Assembly: GCF_035917575.1 (NCBI RefSeq)
Contig: NZ_CP109090.1
Coordinates: 7,378,001 to 7,442,000, forward strand
From: Streptomyces sp. NBC_01788
GTDB lineage: Bacteria > Actinomycetota > Actinomycetes > Streptomycetales > Streptomycetaceae
Length of the DNA: 64,000 nt
Direction of reading: 5' to 3'
Positions 1 through 10,368 of this stretch are shown here, piece by piece; positions within the stretch are counted from its first letter, which is position 1; every line of letters starts with the position of its first letter. The notes under the pieces are model-generated. The model was not told the DNA's origin and searched no databases. It saw nothing but the letters and a program-made list of their open reading frames with translations. A program made the translations under genes and the position numbers.

Positions 1-577
1 GCGGAGGACTTCCTGTTCATGTGCGTCTTCCTTCTCTGGTCCGTATGTGGTTACTCTCGGCCGATTCCGGCTTTCGTGCCGAAGGCGCCTGCCGACTTGT
101 CGCCATCTCGTCCGCGTCCGATTCGAGGGACAGGACGGCCCGGCTGCCCCATCGGACAGGAGTCGGCCCGGTGACTTCGCCCCGGGGTCGGCGTGTGGCG
201 GCGGGCGCCGCGGGGAGGCGAACGCCGCACCTTGAGTACTCGGGCACACAGGTGTCCCGGTACGCAGGCGCAGGGTAGGTGTCGTTGCGGTGCTGCTGCC
301 GGGGCGGTCGTTCTGCCTCGGCCGGTGCGACATCCACAGCTTCGAGGACGGCGGGGATCCACACAACGCCTGCCGCCACACCGGCGACGATGGAACGATC
401 CCACCCCTGTTGAACTGCGGAAACAGAGGTCCCTGGGATGCCCTGAGATGCAGTGCTGGGACGCGGAGACGACTCATGGCGGTTGGCCGACTTCTCCATG
501 CAGCGCAGTCTGTCCTGACGGCGTACCAGCCGCCGACAGGGCGAAAGTTGGCTGATGTGGCACAACCGGATGATCTA
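1..577. other. No supported gene
   Basis: Open frames exist on both strands, as expected at this GC content, but none shows a recognisable domain, a ribosome site or a convincing codon pattern. The stretch ends at the left inverted repeat of an IS982 remnant. Confidence 0.5.
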
Positions 578-1419
578 GTCCAAGGGGTCAGTGATCGTAG
601 GCGATCAGTGAGCGTAGGACGGTTTGTCCGGTGGCGTCGTTGTGCCAGATCGCGGAGGTCGACGCGAGGATGCGTTGCATGACGCGGGCCATGACACCGC
701 CGGGTGTGCGCCCTCGCTACCGTTCGAGGTCAAGATGTCCCTTGAAGGTCTCGTTGATCGATTCGATGACCTGCCGCAGCGACAGTTCGCGTTCGAAACC
801 ACGGCCGAAGTAGTTCTTGTCGCCGATGAGAGTCTGTCGGGGGCGCTCTCGCAGAAGCTCGCATTCGGCGGCCAGGAGGTCGAGGAGGGTCTCGCGTTCG
901 TCGGCCTTGGCCCCGGTCAGGGCGAAGGCGATGGGCAGGCCCTGAGGGGTGCAGACCAGGTACAGGCGCAGGCCCCAGAAGAAGCGGCTGTGGCTGGCGC
1001 AGTAGCCGTATTCGGCCCAGCCTGCCAGGTCGGAGCGTTTGACGGTCTCGCGGGAGCGGCCGCATTCCACCGGGGTGGAGTCCACGACCCATACGTCGTC
1101 GCTCCACACCGAGGTGGTGGCGGCCAGGATCCGGTTGACGCTCCGCATCAGAACGGCGGCCTTGCGCAGCCGCTTGTTGTAGCCGGGCTGCTGGGGCAGG
1201 CAGGGGAAGAGGTGGCGCAGGTGGGCACGGGCATGGCGGAGCCATTTGGCCTCAGGCGGGGCGTAATGCCGACCGGCGGGCGCCACGGCGCCAGGTCGGG
1301 ATGCTCCTTCAGCGTGTCGTCGGTCGTCGCATAGAGTGCTGTCGCGAGGGTGTCCACGTCGTTCGTCACAAAACGATCTTGGACATCCTCGTTCTGGTCT
1401 CCGCAGGCACCCCTTGGAC
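578..1419 (-). mobile_element. IS982-family insertion sequence, degenerate
   Basis: The element is bounded by a perfect 11-bp inverted repeat, gtccaaggggt at 578-588 and accccttggac at 1409-1419. It is about 840 bp long, shorter than a complete IS982-family element because its transposase gene has lost internal segments. A near copy of the right end recurs at 1916-1935, beyond the next gene. Confidence 0.8.
588..1369 (-). pseudogene. IS982-family DDE transposase, dead
   Basis: The protein would cut and rejoin DNA for IS982 movement. Recognisable blocks are the N-terminus from a GTG at 1369 (VTNDVDTLATALY), the central DDE region (DVWVVDSTPVECGRS, GWAEYGYCASHSRFFW, LIGDKNYFGR) and the C-terminus ending SLIAYDH at 588-590. 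Three lesions are visible. A deletion with frame change after VGITPRL near 1255 removes the start of the core. A second deletion after FERELS removes the stretch carrying the last acidic residue. An in-frame TAG at 717-719 interrupts the C-terminus. I am confident of the family; the gene cannot make an active enzyme. Confidence 0.85.
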
Positions 1420-1439
1420 CACACCACCAGGAGGAACCA

Positions 1440-1829
1440 GTGTCATACCCGCAGCTGCTCACCCCCGAGGAGAGGCTCGCCGACGCGAAGAAGCTGTTGA
1501 GCCTCCCGCGTATCGTCGTGATCTGCGGCTCCACCCGCTTCATGACCGAGATGAACGAGGCCGATCTGCGGGAGACCAAAGCCGGAAAGATTGTCGTCAA
1601 ACCGGGCTGTGACATGAAGTCGCCGCACGAACTTTGGTCCGATCCTGTCGAGGACGATGCGCTGAAGGTTCGACTCGACGATCTGCACCGGGCGAAGATC
1701 CGGCTCGCTGATGAGGTGCTCGTAGTCGGCGACTACATCGGAGACAGCACCCGAGCCGAAATCGCCTACGCCCGGTCGCTGGGCAAGCCCGTGCGGTTCA
1801 CGCACCCCGAAGTCGACCCTGACGCCTGA
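1440..1829 (+). CDS. Nucleoside 2-deoxyribosyltransferase-like protein
   Basis: A 129-aa protein with a Rossmann-like fold typical of nucleoside 2-deoxyribosyltransferase/DUF4406 relatives. Visible elements are a first strand and loop VVICGSTRF, a segment with D and E residues (DEVLVVGDYIGDSTRAEIAYA) and a short final strand. Such proteins bind nucleotides or nucleosides; the exact substrate here is unknown. The GTG start at 1440 is preceded by GGAGGA six bases upstream. The gene lies between the right end of the dead IS982 element and a second copy of that end, so it may have been carried as a passenger. The family assignment is reasonable, the function tentative. Confidence 0.7.
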   Translation: MSYPQLLTPEERLADAKKLLSLPRIVVICGSTRFMTEMNEADLRETKAGKIVVKPGCDMKSPHELWSDPVEDDALKVRLDDLHRAKIRLADEVLVVGDYIGDSTRAEIAYARSLGKPVRFTHPEVDPDA

Positions 1830-1915
1830 CCGCCCGCTACCACCGCGACAACCAGGGCCGGCAGCCCGCCACCTGACCGTCTCGCGGTGGCTTCGGCCGC
1901 CGCCCACCCCACACC

Positions 1916-1935
1916 CTCCGCAGGCATCCCTTGGA
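1916..1935. repeat. Second copy of the IS982 right end
   Basis: ctccgcaggcatcccttgga here matches ctccgcaggcaccccttgga at 1399-1418 in 19 of 20 positions. The two copies flank the deoxyribosyltransferase-like gene. Confidence 0.65.
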
Positions 1936-2391
1936 ATTGATCATCTAGAGCGGGTCGGCCCCTGTGCCCAGACGGCGGCGGCCTGGCGACCGCGTCACCA
2001 CCTGCCCCTCATTCCCGGAGGCAGGTGACTCGGCGGCAGCCCGTTCCGCAGCCGTGCGGCCTCGCTCGCGGCTGTCGCCGTTGGGCGACAGCTCCGGCTC
2101 GGCGAAGGGTTGGGGACCGGTGCCCAAGGGGCGGCGGGGGGTGATCACGGCCCGAGTCTCGCAGTTCGCCGGACGGTTTAGCACGACGGATCCAGCCGCA
2201 TCGCGGCAGCGTGGTGTCTGACCGTCCGTGTTCACGGTACGAGCAGGCCGGTACGCGCGCAGGGCCTGGAGCACGAGCGGCGGGGTCACGGCAGACTCCC
2301 GGGTGAGGGCGCGGCGATCGCGCCGCGCGGCAGGGCGGAGGATGACAGGCTGGGGGCGCAGGAGCAGTTCCCGCAACGGAGGAGGAGTTCG
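1936..2391. other. Stretch without a supported gene
   Basis: About 450 bases with only uninformative open frames. I see no domain, hairpin or repeat. It ends with a strong GGAGGAGG site that belongs to the following P-loop gene. Confidence 0.45.
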
Positions 2392-2690
2392 GTGGAGGCG
2401 GCAGCGTCCGGCGAGTCGCCCCGCGATCAGGAGTCGGGACCGACGGTGTATCTGCTGGTCGGGCTGACCGGGTCGGGTAAGACCACGTACGCGCGTCGGC
2501 GGCTGGAGTCGGCCGGGGCGGTGCGGCTGTCCGTGGACGAGCGTGTGCACGCCCGGCACGGCCGCTATGGCGTCGACTACCCGGAGCGGGACTACTTCTC
2601 CTTGGAGGCTGTGGTCGTCGCGGAGGTCCGCGAGGAACTGGTCGACCTGGTCGCGGCCGGGCGGGACGCGGTGCTGGATCACGGGCTGTG
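2392..2690 (+). pseudogene. P-loop kinase-like ATP-binding protein, 3'-truncated
   Basis: The GTG start at 2392 follows GGAGGAGG. The first 100 residues show a Walker A motif (GLTGSGKTTYAR), a strand with SVDERV and the conserved end LDHGL, as in small AAA_33/zeta-toxin-like kinases that phosphorylate small molecules. After LDHGL at about 2688 the similarity stops abruptly and the frame runs on into low-information sequence up to 2787. The second half of the kinase, including the lid and adenine-binding parts, is missing. I infer a recombination breakpoint at about 2690. Confidence 0.7.
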
Positions 2691-2704
2691 TTCGGCCAGC
2701 GGCT

Positions 2705-2827
2705 GCGGCGGTAATCGACGCTCTCGCCGAGTTCGGTCTGCATCTCGGTGCGGACCTGCTCATCCGTGGGCAACGGGCGGCGGTTGAGGGAGAGCCAGTG
2801 CGCAAAGCGGGCCGCCGCACGCACCAC
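2705..2827 (-). pseudogene. Unidentified coding fragment
   Basis: About 41 residues on the minus strand (containing FAHWLSLNRRPLPTDEQV and MQTELGESVDYRR) look like genuine protein rather than antisense noise, with an amphipathic pattern. No start or continuation is visible on either side, and I do not recognise the family. It lies between two clear breakpoints at 2690 and 2945, which is why I treat it as a remnant. Confidence 0.25.
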
Positions 2828-2944
2828 CGATCCCCCGATCGCAGCCCTGGAGCTGCGGCACCGCCAACGCGGCAGTGATGACCCCGGCGACGCCGGATGA
2901 CCGATTACTCCGCTGCCCGACACGTTGACGGCTCCAGCAAGGCG

Positions 2945-3046
2945 CGCTGCCTAGACGAGTGGGAAGCGAACGGAGTGGGCCGCGGAAACCAGGTGAACAT
3001 CTTCCATGTCCGCAAGGCCGTCCTGCGCGAGGGTTATGGCAGAGGG
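2945..3046 (+). pseudogene. Integrase fragment related to the intact integrase at 32.6 kb
   Basis: This fragment codes for 34 residues that align with the middle of the tyrosine integrase at 32621-33757: DEWEANGVGRGNQVNIF here against DELEADGVGRGNQVNIF there, followed by [12 protein letters not shown] against LKAILRDAYGKG. At DNA level about 30 bases from gtgggccgcggaaaccaggt onward are identical. Everything before and after is missing. It is the fossil of a second integrase of the same family and runs directly into the TetR gene. Confidence 0.85.
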
Positions 3047-3779
3047 CCGCCGACATCGTGCTCAGCGGCGCGAGGCGCTGATCGGGGCAGCGATCGACGT
3101 CCTGGTGAACGAGGGCGCCGCCGCCGTCACACCGGCAGCGGTCGGCGCCCGGGCGGGTCTGGCCCGTTCCGGCGTGTACCAGTACTTCGACTCGTCGGTG
3201 GCCCTGCCGGCGGCCATCACGGAGGAAGCCCTCCGGCGCTCCAACGAGGCACTCACCCGTGCCATGGCCGCCGCGAACGGCCCGGTGGAACGCGTCGAGG
3301 CATTCTTCAGGGAAAGTCTCCGCCTCGGCGCCGAAGGCGCACATCGACCCGCCGCCCTCATGGGCGCCGGTTTCCCACCGGCCTGCCAGGAACGGCTGAC
3401 GGAACTCCATCTGAAACAAGTCGAACCGTTCCGCGCAGCGGTCCGACAGTTGGGTGCCCCCGAGCCCGCGCTCACGGCGGATCTGATCGCCGGGATGCTG
3501 CGCACGGGCCTTGCCGCCGTCGATGGCGGTGACCTGGGCTTTTCAGATCACGGCGTGGCGGGCTCGGCCTTCCGCCGAGCCCGCCACGCCGGCTCCCTAC
3601 CGCAGCCGGACCCGCGTCATGCCGTCAGCGCTGCAGTGTCAGCAGACCCGGACGGTAGGGCAGGAGGCCGTAGTCGCCGCCGGAGTTGGGGCTGCGTCCC
3701 TGGTAGAGCAACTGCAGATTGCAGGGATCGACGGTCATGGTCTGATCGGCGCTGGTGCGGATCAGTTCGCCATGGCTGA
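3036..3779 (+). CDS. TetR-family regulator, probably truncated at its 3' end
   Basis: The N-terminus is a standard TetR DNA-binding domain: an acidic/basic helix, then [20 protein letters not shown] as the helix-turn-helix at about residues 34-53. A ligand-domain start follows to about residue 165 ([16 protein letters not shown]). From about 3530 the frame runs through a strong terminator hairpin and then antisense to the GH62 gene, so the last part is not a natural C-terminus. The ATG at 3036 lies inside the end of the integrase fragment, so this start may be new or chimeric. Its original target is unknown. It does not look like a regulator of the neighbouring xylan genes. Confidence 0.6.
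   Translation: MAEGRRHRAQRREALIGAAIDVLVNEGAAAVTPAAVGARAGLARSGVYQYFDSSVALPAAITEEALRRSNEALTRAMAAANGPVERVEAFFRESLRLGAEGAHRPAALMGAGFPPACQERLTELHLKQVEPFRAAVRQLGAPEPALTADLIAGMLRTGLAAVDGGDLGFSDHGVAGSAFRRARHAGSLPQPDPRHAVSAAVSADPDGRAGGRSRRRSWGCVPGRATADCRDRRSWSDRRWCGSVRHG
3552..3590. terminator. Strong hairpin terminator
   Basis: A perfect 17-bp stem (ggcgtggcgggctcggc at 3552-3568 and its complement at 3574-3590) with a 5-base loop lies just beyond the stop codon of the GH62 gene. It most likely ends that transcript. Confidence 0.8.
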
Positions 3780-5091
3780 TGTCGTTGGTCCAGGTGGCGC
3801 CACTGTTGGCCTTGCCGGCGAAGGGATTGCTCTCGGTCGCAGCCTGGGGCGTCCATGAGCCGTTCAGACTGGTGGCCGTGAACGAGCGGAAGTACCGGCC
3901 CTGCGAGCCGATCGCCTCGACGATCATGAGGTAACGGTTCTGGTCCCGCAGCTTGTAGACCTGCGGGGCTTCGAACAGGTTGTTCGTCGTATCGCTCATG
4001 ATCACTGTCGAGGTCGAGCCGAAGCTGCCCGGGAAGTTCCCGATCGGCATACTGGCCCGGTAGATCTTGCCGTTGTCGCCGGCGAAGAACAGGTACATGT
4101 TCGTGCCGTCACCGATGAGTGTCTGGTCGATGGGCCCTGTTCCGGAGCCGGAGATGCTTCCGGAGAAGAGCACCTGCTCGGACGACCAGCCATTCGGGTT
4201 GGTGGGGTCGCTCGACGTCCGGTAGGAGAAGGCGGTCCCGCCCCATTGGTAGGCGAGCACCCAGATGTTCTTCGGCGCGAAGTAGAGGAGCGTGGGTGCG
4301 ACGGTGGAATTGGACATCGTGTTCTGGCCGGCCGATGCCATCTCCGACCAATTGGTGAACAGGCCGAAGTTCATCGAACCCCACCTCGTCCCCGTGTCGT
4401 GCGTGGTCGCATAGACGAGTTGTCTGCCGTTGTAGGGGACGACGGTGAAGTCCTTGAGCGAGACCCACCCCTGCTTGGGCTGCGCCAGCGCGCCCGTTGA
4501 TGTCCAGCGGTAGTTCGACGGAAGATCGCACAGGCCGGGGGTGTCGGCGCTGACCTTGACGAGCTGCCACTGCTGGTTGGCGCCGCCCCAGTCGTCGTAC
4601 TGGACGATGTTCGCGTTGTCGGCTGTGGAGGCGCCCTGTACTTCGAGGGCCTTGTTGCTGTGGCGCGAGATGAGCCTCACGTAGCCGTCCGCACTGTCGG
4701 CCAGCCGCCACTGCTGGTTGGTGCCGTTCAGGTCCGTCCACTGGACGATCGAGCCGCCGTTCGCGGTGGACCAGTTGTAGACGTCCAGCACCTTGCCCGA
4801 GTGGCGGGACTTGATGCGGTAGTAGCCGTCCCCGGAATCTACGAACTGCCACTGCTGCTGGTTCTGGTTGTTCCTGGTCCACTGGGTGATGCGGGCGCCG
4901 TCGTCGGTCGCCATGTTGTAGACATCCAGGGCTTTGCCGCTGCTGCGGTTGACCAGCACATACGAGGCGTTGGGGTCTACGCTCGCGGCCTCGGCGGGCT
5001 GGGCACCGAGGAAGGCGGCCACGAGCAGCAAGGGCGCAAGGACGCCGAGTAAGCGTCTTGAACGGACCGGGGACGGGTGGCGAAACCACAT
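3625..5091 (-). CDS. abfB: Secreted GH62 alpha-L-arabinofuranosidase with CBM13
   Basis: A 488-aa exported enzyme that removes arabinose side chains from arabinoxylan. Residues 1-35 form a signal peptide ([20 protein letters not shown], cleavage after AEA). Residues about 40-180 are a ricin-type CBM13 with three repeats, each ending in a QQW signature (NQQQWQF, NQQWRL, NQQWQLV), which bind xylan. Residues about 187-488 are the GH62 five-bladed propeller ([30 protein letters not shown]). The domain order matches the AbfB enzymes known from Streptomyces. It is divergent from the GH10 xylanase gene, with an intervening region of about 720 bp carrying cgaaagtttcg palindromes. Family assignment is firm; the gene symbol is by resemblance. 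Confidence 0.93.
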   Translation of the reverse strand: MWFRHPSPVRSRRLLGVLAPLLLVAAFLGAQPAEAASVDPNASYVLVNRSSGKALDVYNMATDDGARITQWTRNNQNQQQWQFVDSGDGYYRIKSRHSGKVLDVYNWSTANGGSIVQWTDLNGTNQQWRLADSADGYVRLISRHSNKALEVQGASTADNANIVQYDDWGGANQQWQLVKVSADTPGLCDLPSNYRWTSTGALAQPKQGWVSLKDFTVVPYNGRQLVYATTHDTGTRWGSMNFGLFTNWSEMASAGQNTMSNSTVAPTLLYFAPKNIWVLAYQWGGTAFSYRTSSDPTNPNGWSSEQVLFSGSISGSGTGPIDQTLIGDGTNMYLFFAGDNGKIYRASMPIGNFPGSFGSTSTVIMSDTTNNLFEAPQVYKLRDQNRYLMIVEAIGSQGRYFRSFTATSLNGSWTPQAATESNPFAGKANSGATWTNDISHGELIRTSADQTMTVDPCNLQLLYQGRSPNSGGDYGLLPYRPGLLTLQR

Positions 5092-5165
5092 CAGAGGGCC
5101 TCCTTGGGGCGGGGTGAGGTGACGCCGATGAAGTGCGGAGCGGCCGAGCCGCGGGCGGGGACCGT

Positions 5166-5180
5166 TTCGAAAGTTTCGAA
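5166..5180. promoter_or_regulatory. Candidate xylanase operator (cgaaaNtttcg)
   Basis: ttcgaaagtttcgaa is a perfect odd-centred dyad just upstream of the GH62 start. The cgaaa/tttcg pattern resembles the operator boxes reported upstream of Streptomyces xylanase and beta-xylosidase genes. Binding by any protein here is inferred. Confidence 0.55.
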
Positions 5181-5366
5181 GTCATCCCGGTTCCGTGACG
5201 CCACAAGCTAGGAAGGCGGGGCCCTCTGGTCAAGGCCTGTCGTCGATCTGTCCACAAACAGTTCCTCCCACTTCGGGCGTGACAAGCTGTCGAGCCGACC
5301 GGAGCCCCCCGCAAGTTCGCGATACGGCTCACCAGTCCAGGGATCCGACCGGCTCGACCGGGGATT

Positions 5367-5398
5367 CGAAAGTTTCGATCGAAGAGCGGAAACTTTTC
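5367..5398. promoter_or_regulatory. Second cgaaaNtttcg palindrome with adjacent half box
   Basis: cgaaagtttcg at 5367-5377 repeats the core of the first box. A related imperfect box, gaaacttttc, follows at 5389-5398. It lies in the divergent region between the secreted arabinofuranosidase and xylanase genes, so it could control either or both. Confidence 0.5.
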
Positions 5399-5782
5399 CC
5401 GCCGGGAGGGTTGACGAGTCAATGTCAATCCCTCAATCATCCTGTCTGGTAGACCGACCGTTGGTCGAGATTTCGAACCGCATTGTCCTGGACGGACTGT
5501 GCTGCACGGCAGAGCCGAGCACAGCCGCACGAAGAGCCGCGCGCCAGCGCACCTGCGCCACCCCGTTTTCGTTCCGGTGAGGTTCGCACCGGCGCATCCT
5601 GACGCTCCGTGCAGTCGGAGAGGTATGCGACGCCGCGTGACGCCCCCGGCTGAGCCGCGATGGAGTACCCCCGTGCCTGTGCCGAGAGACCGCTGCCGCC
5701 CGGCGTACGTCACTCGGCGGCAGACCGGGCGCCGTCCGCCGGTTGAGATCCTCCCGGGTCCCATGACCGCGGTGTCCGGTGA

Positions 5783-7243
<1,461 letters not shown>

Positions 7244-7266
7244 CAAGGCCTGCACAAGCATCTGAT

Positions 7267-7309
7267 GATCGCGAGGGTCGCCGCCGTGGTGGCGGCGACA
7301 CTCGCGATC
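7267..7309. terminator. Hairpin after the xylanase gene
   Basis: A 19-bp stem with one mismatch (7267-7285 with 7291-7309) and a 5-base loop begins 24 bases after the stop codon. It is a likely factor-independent terminator. Confidence 0.75.
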
Positions 7310-7391
7310 GGCACGGCCTGACGGGCGGCGTCACAACCGTCCGGTCCCCGCGGAAGTGCAGGGAAGAACACTTCAGCAGACCGGCACCGCA

Positions 7392-7547
7392 GCCGTGGTC
7401 CCCGGCCGGCTGATGCACCACCACCGCCCGGCCCGGGGCCACGAGACCCTGCCCGCCCGCTTCGAAGCCATGGTCCACCCCGCGGTGATCGACGCCATGG
7501 GCCGCCGTCCCGCCCACGGAGCCACCCCGAACCGGCGCGGCACCCGG
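7392..7547 (+). pseudogene. IS5-like transposase C-terminal remnant
   Basis: About 52 residues (RLMHHHRPARGHETLPARFE, then AMVHPAVIDAMGRR) resemble the last segment of IS5-superfamily transposases, where a WLM-HRRL-RDYE-LP-SEA pattern is usual. Several conserved residues have drifted and there is no start or catalytic core. It is an old remnant between the GH10 and GH43 genes. Confidence 0.55.
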
Positions 7548-7633
7548 ACCGCAAACCAAACGGACAATCGAGAACCGAATGCTCGCCCGGACTCGCTGCA
7601 TGGCGCCCGGCGGCTCGAAGGGAAGACGTTTCC

Positions 7634-9169
7634 GTGCGTATGTACGACAACCCTGTGATCGGCGGGTTCCACCCCGATCCGAGCGTGTGCCGGGTCGGTG
7701 ACGACTACTACCTGGTGTGCTCCAGTTTCGAGTACTTCCCCGCGCTGCCGCTCTTCCACAGCAAGGACCTCGTGCACTGGGAGCACATCGGCAACGTGCT
7801 CGACCGGCCCGGGCAACTGCCGCTGCCCCTCCCCGGCGCCAAGGCGTCCGGAGGCCTCTACGCCCCCACGATCCGCCACCACGACGGCCGCTACTGGGTC
7901 ATCAACACCAATGTCGACGGTGGCGGCAACTTCGTCGTCTCGGCCGAGCGGCCCGAGGGGCCGTGGAGCGACCCGGTGTGGATCGACCTGTCCGGGATCG
8001 ACCCCGACCTGGCGTGGGAGGAGGACGGCACCTGCTGGTGCGCCTTCTCCGGCCCCGAAGGGGGCATCAACATGGCCAGGATCGATCCGGTCAAGGGCGA
8101 GGTGCTGGAGGGGCCTTTCGCCACGTGGTCGGGCAGCGGCCTCAAGTACCCCGAGGCGCCACACCTCTACCGCATCGGCGACTGGTGGTACCTGCTGATC
8201 GCGGAAGGCGGCACGGAACGCGGCCACAGCGTGTCCATAGCCCGCAGCCGCTCGCCGCGCGGCCCCTGGGAGGGCGCACCCGCCAACCCCCTGCTGTCCC
8301 ACAGTGGTACCGCCCGCTCCATCCAGAACACCGGTCACGCCGATCTGGTGGAGGCTCCCGACGGCAGCTGGTGGATGGTGCTGCTCGGCGTCCGCCCCCG
8401 CGGCTTCACGCCCGACGTGCACGTGCTCGGCCGCGAGACGTTCCTGACCCCCGTGGAGTGGGACGAGGACGGCTGGCCCGTCGTCGCGCCCGTTCCCGAG
8501 AGCCACGCGGCCCCGGGCGGTGCCTGGCATCCCGTCCCGGCCCCGCCCGCCCGCGACGACTTCGACGGGCCCGCTCTCGCGCCGCACTGGATCTCGCCGT
8601 TCGCCCGCCCGGAGGGCTCCTGGTCGCTCACCGAGCGCCCTGGCCGGCTGGTCCTCAGCGCCACCGGCCCCACCCTCGACCGCCCCGGGTACACCTTCGT
8701 CGGCCGCCGCCAGCAGCACCACGACTGCCGCGTCACCGCCGTGATCGACCCGGGTACGGGACGCGGTGGTCTCTGCGTGCGCCTGGACGAGGCCCACCAC
8801 TACGAGGTGGAGGCCGGGGACGGGGAGGTCGGCGTCGTCGCCCGGATCGGGCCGCTGCGCCAGACCGTGGCCCGCCGGCCGATCCAGGCCGGGCCGCTGC
8901 CCCTCACCGTGACGATCCGGACGTCAGGCCTCGTGCCCGCGTCGCCCGAACTCACCGACGGCGGCACCACGGGCCCCGACACCATCGCCTTCTGGCTCGG
9001 CGATCCCGACGCTCCGGACGCCCGGCCGCTCGCCGAATTGGACGGGCGCTACCTGTCCACCGAGGTCGCCTGCGGCTTCACCGGCCGTGTGATCGGCATG
9101 TACGCCACCGAGGGCGCGGTCGCCTTCGACTCGTTCGAGTACGCCCCGGCCCCGGCGCCGTCCGTGTGA
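7634..9169 (+). CDS. GH43 beta-xylosidase / arabinofuranosidase
   Basis: A 511-aa protein without a signal peptide, so it should act in the cytoplasm on imported xylo- or arabinoxylo-oligosaccharides. Residues 1-310 are the GH43 propeller: general base Asp15 in GFHPDPS, the pKa-modulating Asp in GIDPDLAW (123-125) and general acid Glu174 in KYPEAPHLY. Residues about 325-505 form the C-terminal beta-sandwich typical of the beta-xylosidase subgroup. The start is GTG 7634. No strong ribosome site is visible; GGAAG lies ten bases upstream. It is followed 123 bp later by the LacI gene in the same direction. Xylosidase versus arabinofuranosidase activity cannot be separated by reading alone. Confidence 0.9.
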   Translation: MRMYDNPVIGGFHPDPSVCRVGDDYYLVCSSFEYFPALPLFHSKDLVHWEHIGNVLDRPGQLPLPLPGAKASGGLYAPTIRHHDGRYWVINTNVDGGGNFVVSAERPEGPWSDPVWIDLSGIDPDLAWEEDGTCWCAFSGPEGGINMARIDPVKGEVLEGPFATWSGSGLKYPEAPHLYRIGDWWYLLIAEGGTERGHSVSIARSRSPRGPWEGAPANPLLSHSGTARSIQNTGHADLVEAPDGSWWMVLLGVRPRGFTPDVHVLGRETFLTPVEWDEDGWPVVAPVPESHAAPGGAWHPVPAPPARDDFDGPALAPHWISPFARPEGSWSLTERPGRLVLSATGPTLDRPGYTFVGRRQQHHDCRVTAVIDPGTGRGGLCVRLDEAHHYEVEAGDGEVGVVARIGPLRQTVARRPIQAGPLPLTVTIRTSGLVPASPELTDGGTTGPDTIAFWLGDPDAPDARPLAELDGRYLSTEVACGFTGRVIGMYATEGAVAFDSFEYAPAPAPSV

Positions 9170-9292
9170 CGCTCGGTGTGCGGGCGGGTGCCGCACCCTG
9201 AGGGGCACCCGCCCGCAGCCGACTCGACCCCGGCTGAGGTAGGTGCCTCCCCGGCCCCCGGACGGCCTCCTCGCCGGGTTAATCTGTCCCTC

Positions 9293-10351
9293 ATGCCTCC
9301 CCGACCAGCCGGCTCGCGCCCCACACTGTCCGTGGTGGCCAAAACCGCCGGTACGAGCGTGCCCACCGTGTCCAAGGTGCTGCGAGGCGGAACCGACGTC
9401 TCGGCGGAGACGCGCGCGAAGGTCATGGCAGCCGTGCAAGCCGTCGGCTACACCCGCCGGGCCGGGTCCAAGGGCGAGAGCGTACGGGACGAGAGCGGCT
9501 TGTCCAACGTGCTCGATCTCGTGGTCACCCACTTCGAGGGGTCATGGGCGAACCTGCTGATAGCCGGGGTCGGGCGAGAAGCGGCAGCAGCGGGACTCGA
9601 CGTCGTACTGACGCTCGCCGAGCCGCACGGCGACTGGGTGTCGCGGGTTCTGAGAAGGCGCACCGTCGGCGCGATCGGGACGCTGGTCGATCCCGCCTCG
9701 CGGCAGTTCAGCGCACTCGTCGCCGCAGGCGTCCCCGTGGTGCTGATCGACCCGATGAGCACACCGCCGTCAGGGGTGGCAAGCATCGGCGTGGCGAACT
9801 GGGAAGGTGGCCGTATGGCCGCTGAGCACCTTCTGTCCCTCGGCCATGTGCGGATGGGGGTGGTCGCCGGCCATGCCCGCCATCTCTTCAGCCGAGCGCG
9901 CGTCGACGGTTTCCGTGCGGCGGCCGACACGGCGACCGCCGGCAGTGCCACGGCGTCGGTGACCTACGGCGGATGGAACCGCGCCAAGGCGACGACCGCC
10001 ACCCACACCCTGCTCGACAGCGACCCGGGGATCACGGGGATCTTCGCCTGCGCGGACTCCATGGCTCTCGGCATCTACGACGCACTGGACGCCCGGGGCC
10101 TGCGGATTCCCGAGGACATCAGTGTCGTTGGCTTCGACGACCTGCCCGAGGCGCAGTACATCACCCCCGGGCTGACGACCGTCAGACAGCCCAGCACCGA
10201 GTTGGGCGCCGCGGCGGTCAAGCTCCTGATCGAGCTCTCCCGGGGCGAAGACGGCGGCGCCCGGGCCCCCGCCCGCATGGAGCTGGCCACCGAGCTGGTC
10301 GTCCGTGCCTCCACCGGACCCGCCCCGGCAACCGCAGCGCCACGCCGATGA
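9293..10351 (+). CDS. LacI-family transcriptional regulator
   Basis: A 352-aa repressor-type protein. An N-terminal helix-turn-helix (VVAKTAGTSVPTVSKVLRGG, about residues 13-32) and hinge are followed by a periplasmic-binding-protein-like sugar domain with the usual signatures: a middle GRMAAEHLLSLGH, then FACADSMALG and ISVVGFDDLPEA. Its position between the GH43 gene and the ABC transporter/GH51 operon suggests that it senses a xylan- or arabinan-derived sugar. The perfect palindrome at 15463-15478 upstream of the transporter is a candidate operator. The start ATG 9293 fits the usual distance to the DNA-binding domain; an upstream in-frame ATG at 9176 would add an unlikely 39 residues. Confidence 0.9.
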   Translation: MPPRPAGSRPTLSVVAKTAGTSVPTVSKVLRGGTDVSAETRAKVMAAVQAVGYTRRAGSKGESVRDESGLSNVLDLVVTHFEGSWANLLIAGVGREAAAAGLDVVLTLAEPHGDWVSRVLRRRTVGAIGTLVDPASRQFSALVAAGVPVVLIDPMSTPPSGVASIGVANWEGGRMAAEHLLSLGHVRMGVVAGHARHLFSRARVDGFRAAADTATAGSATASVTYGGWNRAKATTATHTLLDSDPGITGIFACADSMALGIYDALDARGLRIPEDISVVGFDDLPEAQYITPGLTTVRQPSTELGAAAVKLLIELSRGEDGGARAPARMELATELVVRASTGPAPATAAPRR

Positions 10352-10368
10352 CGCGGGCGGGCGTGTTC

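Noticed and set aside
1945..2820. Long minus-strand frames of about 290-300 codons
   Set aside because: Arg/Pro-rich low-information sequence, antisense to the P-loop gene; only a 41-residue part looks protein-like.
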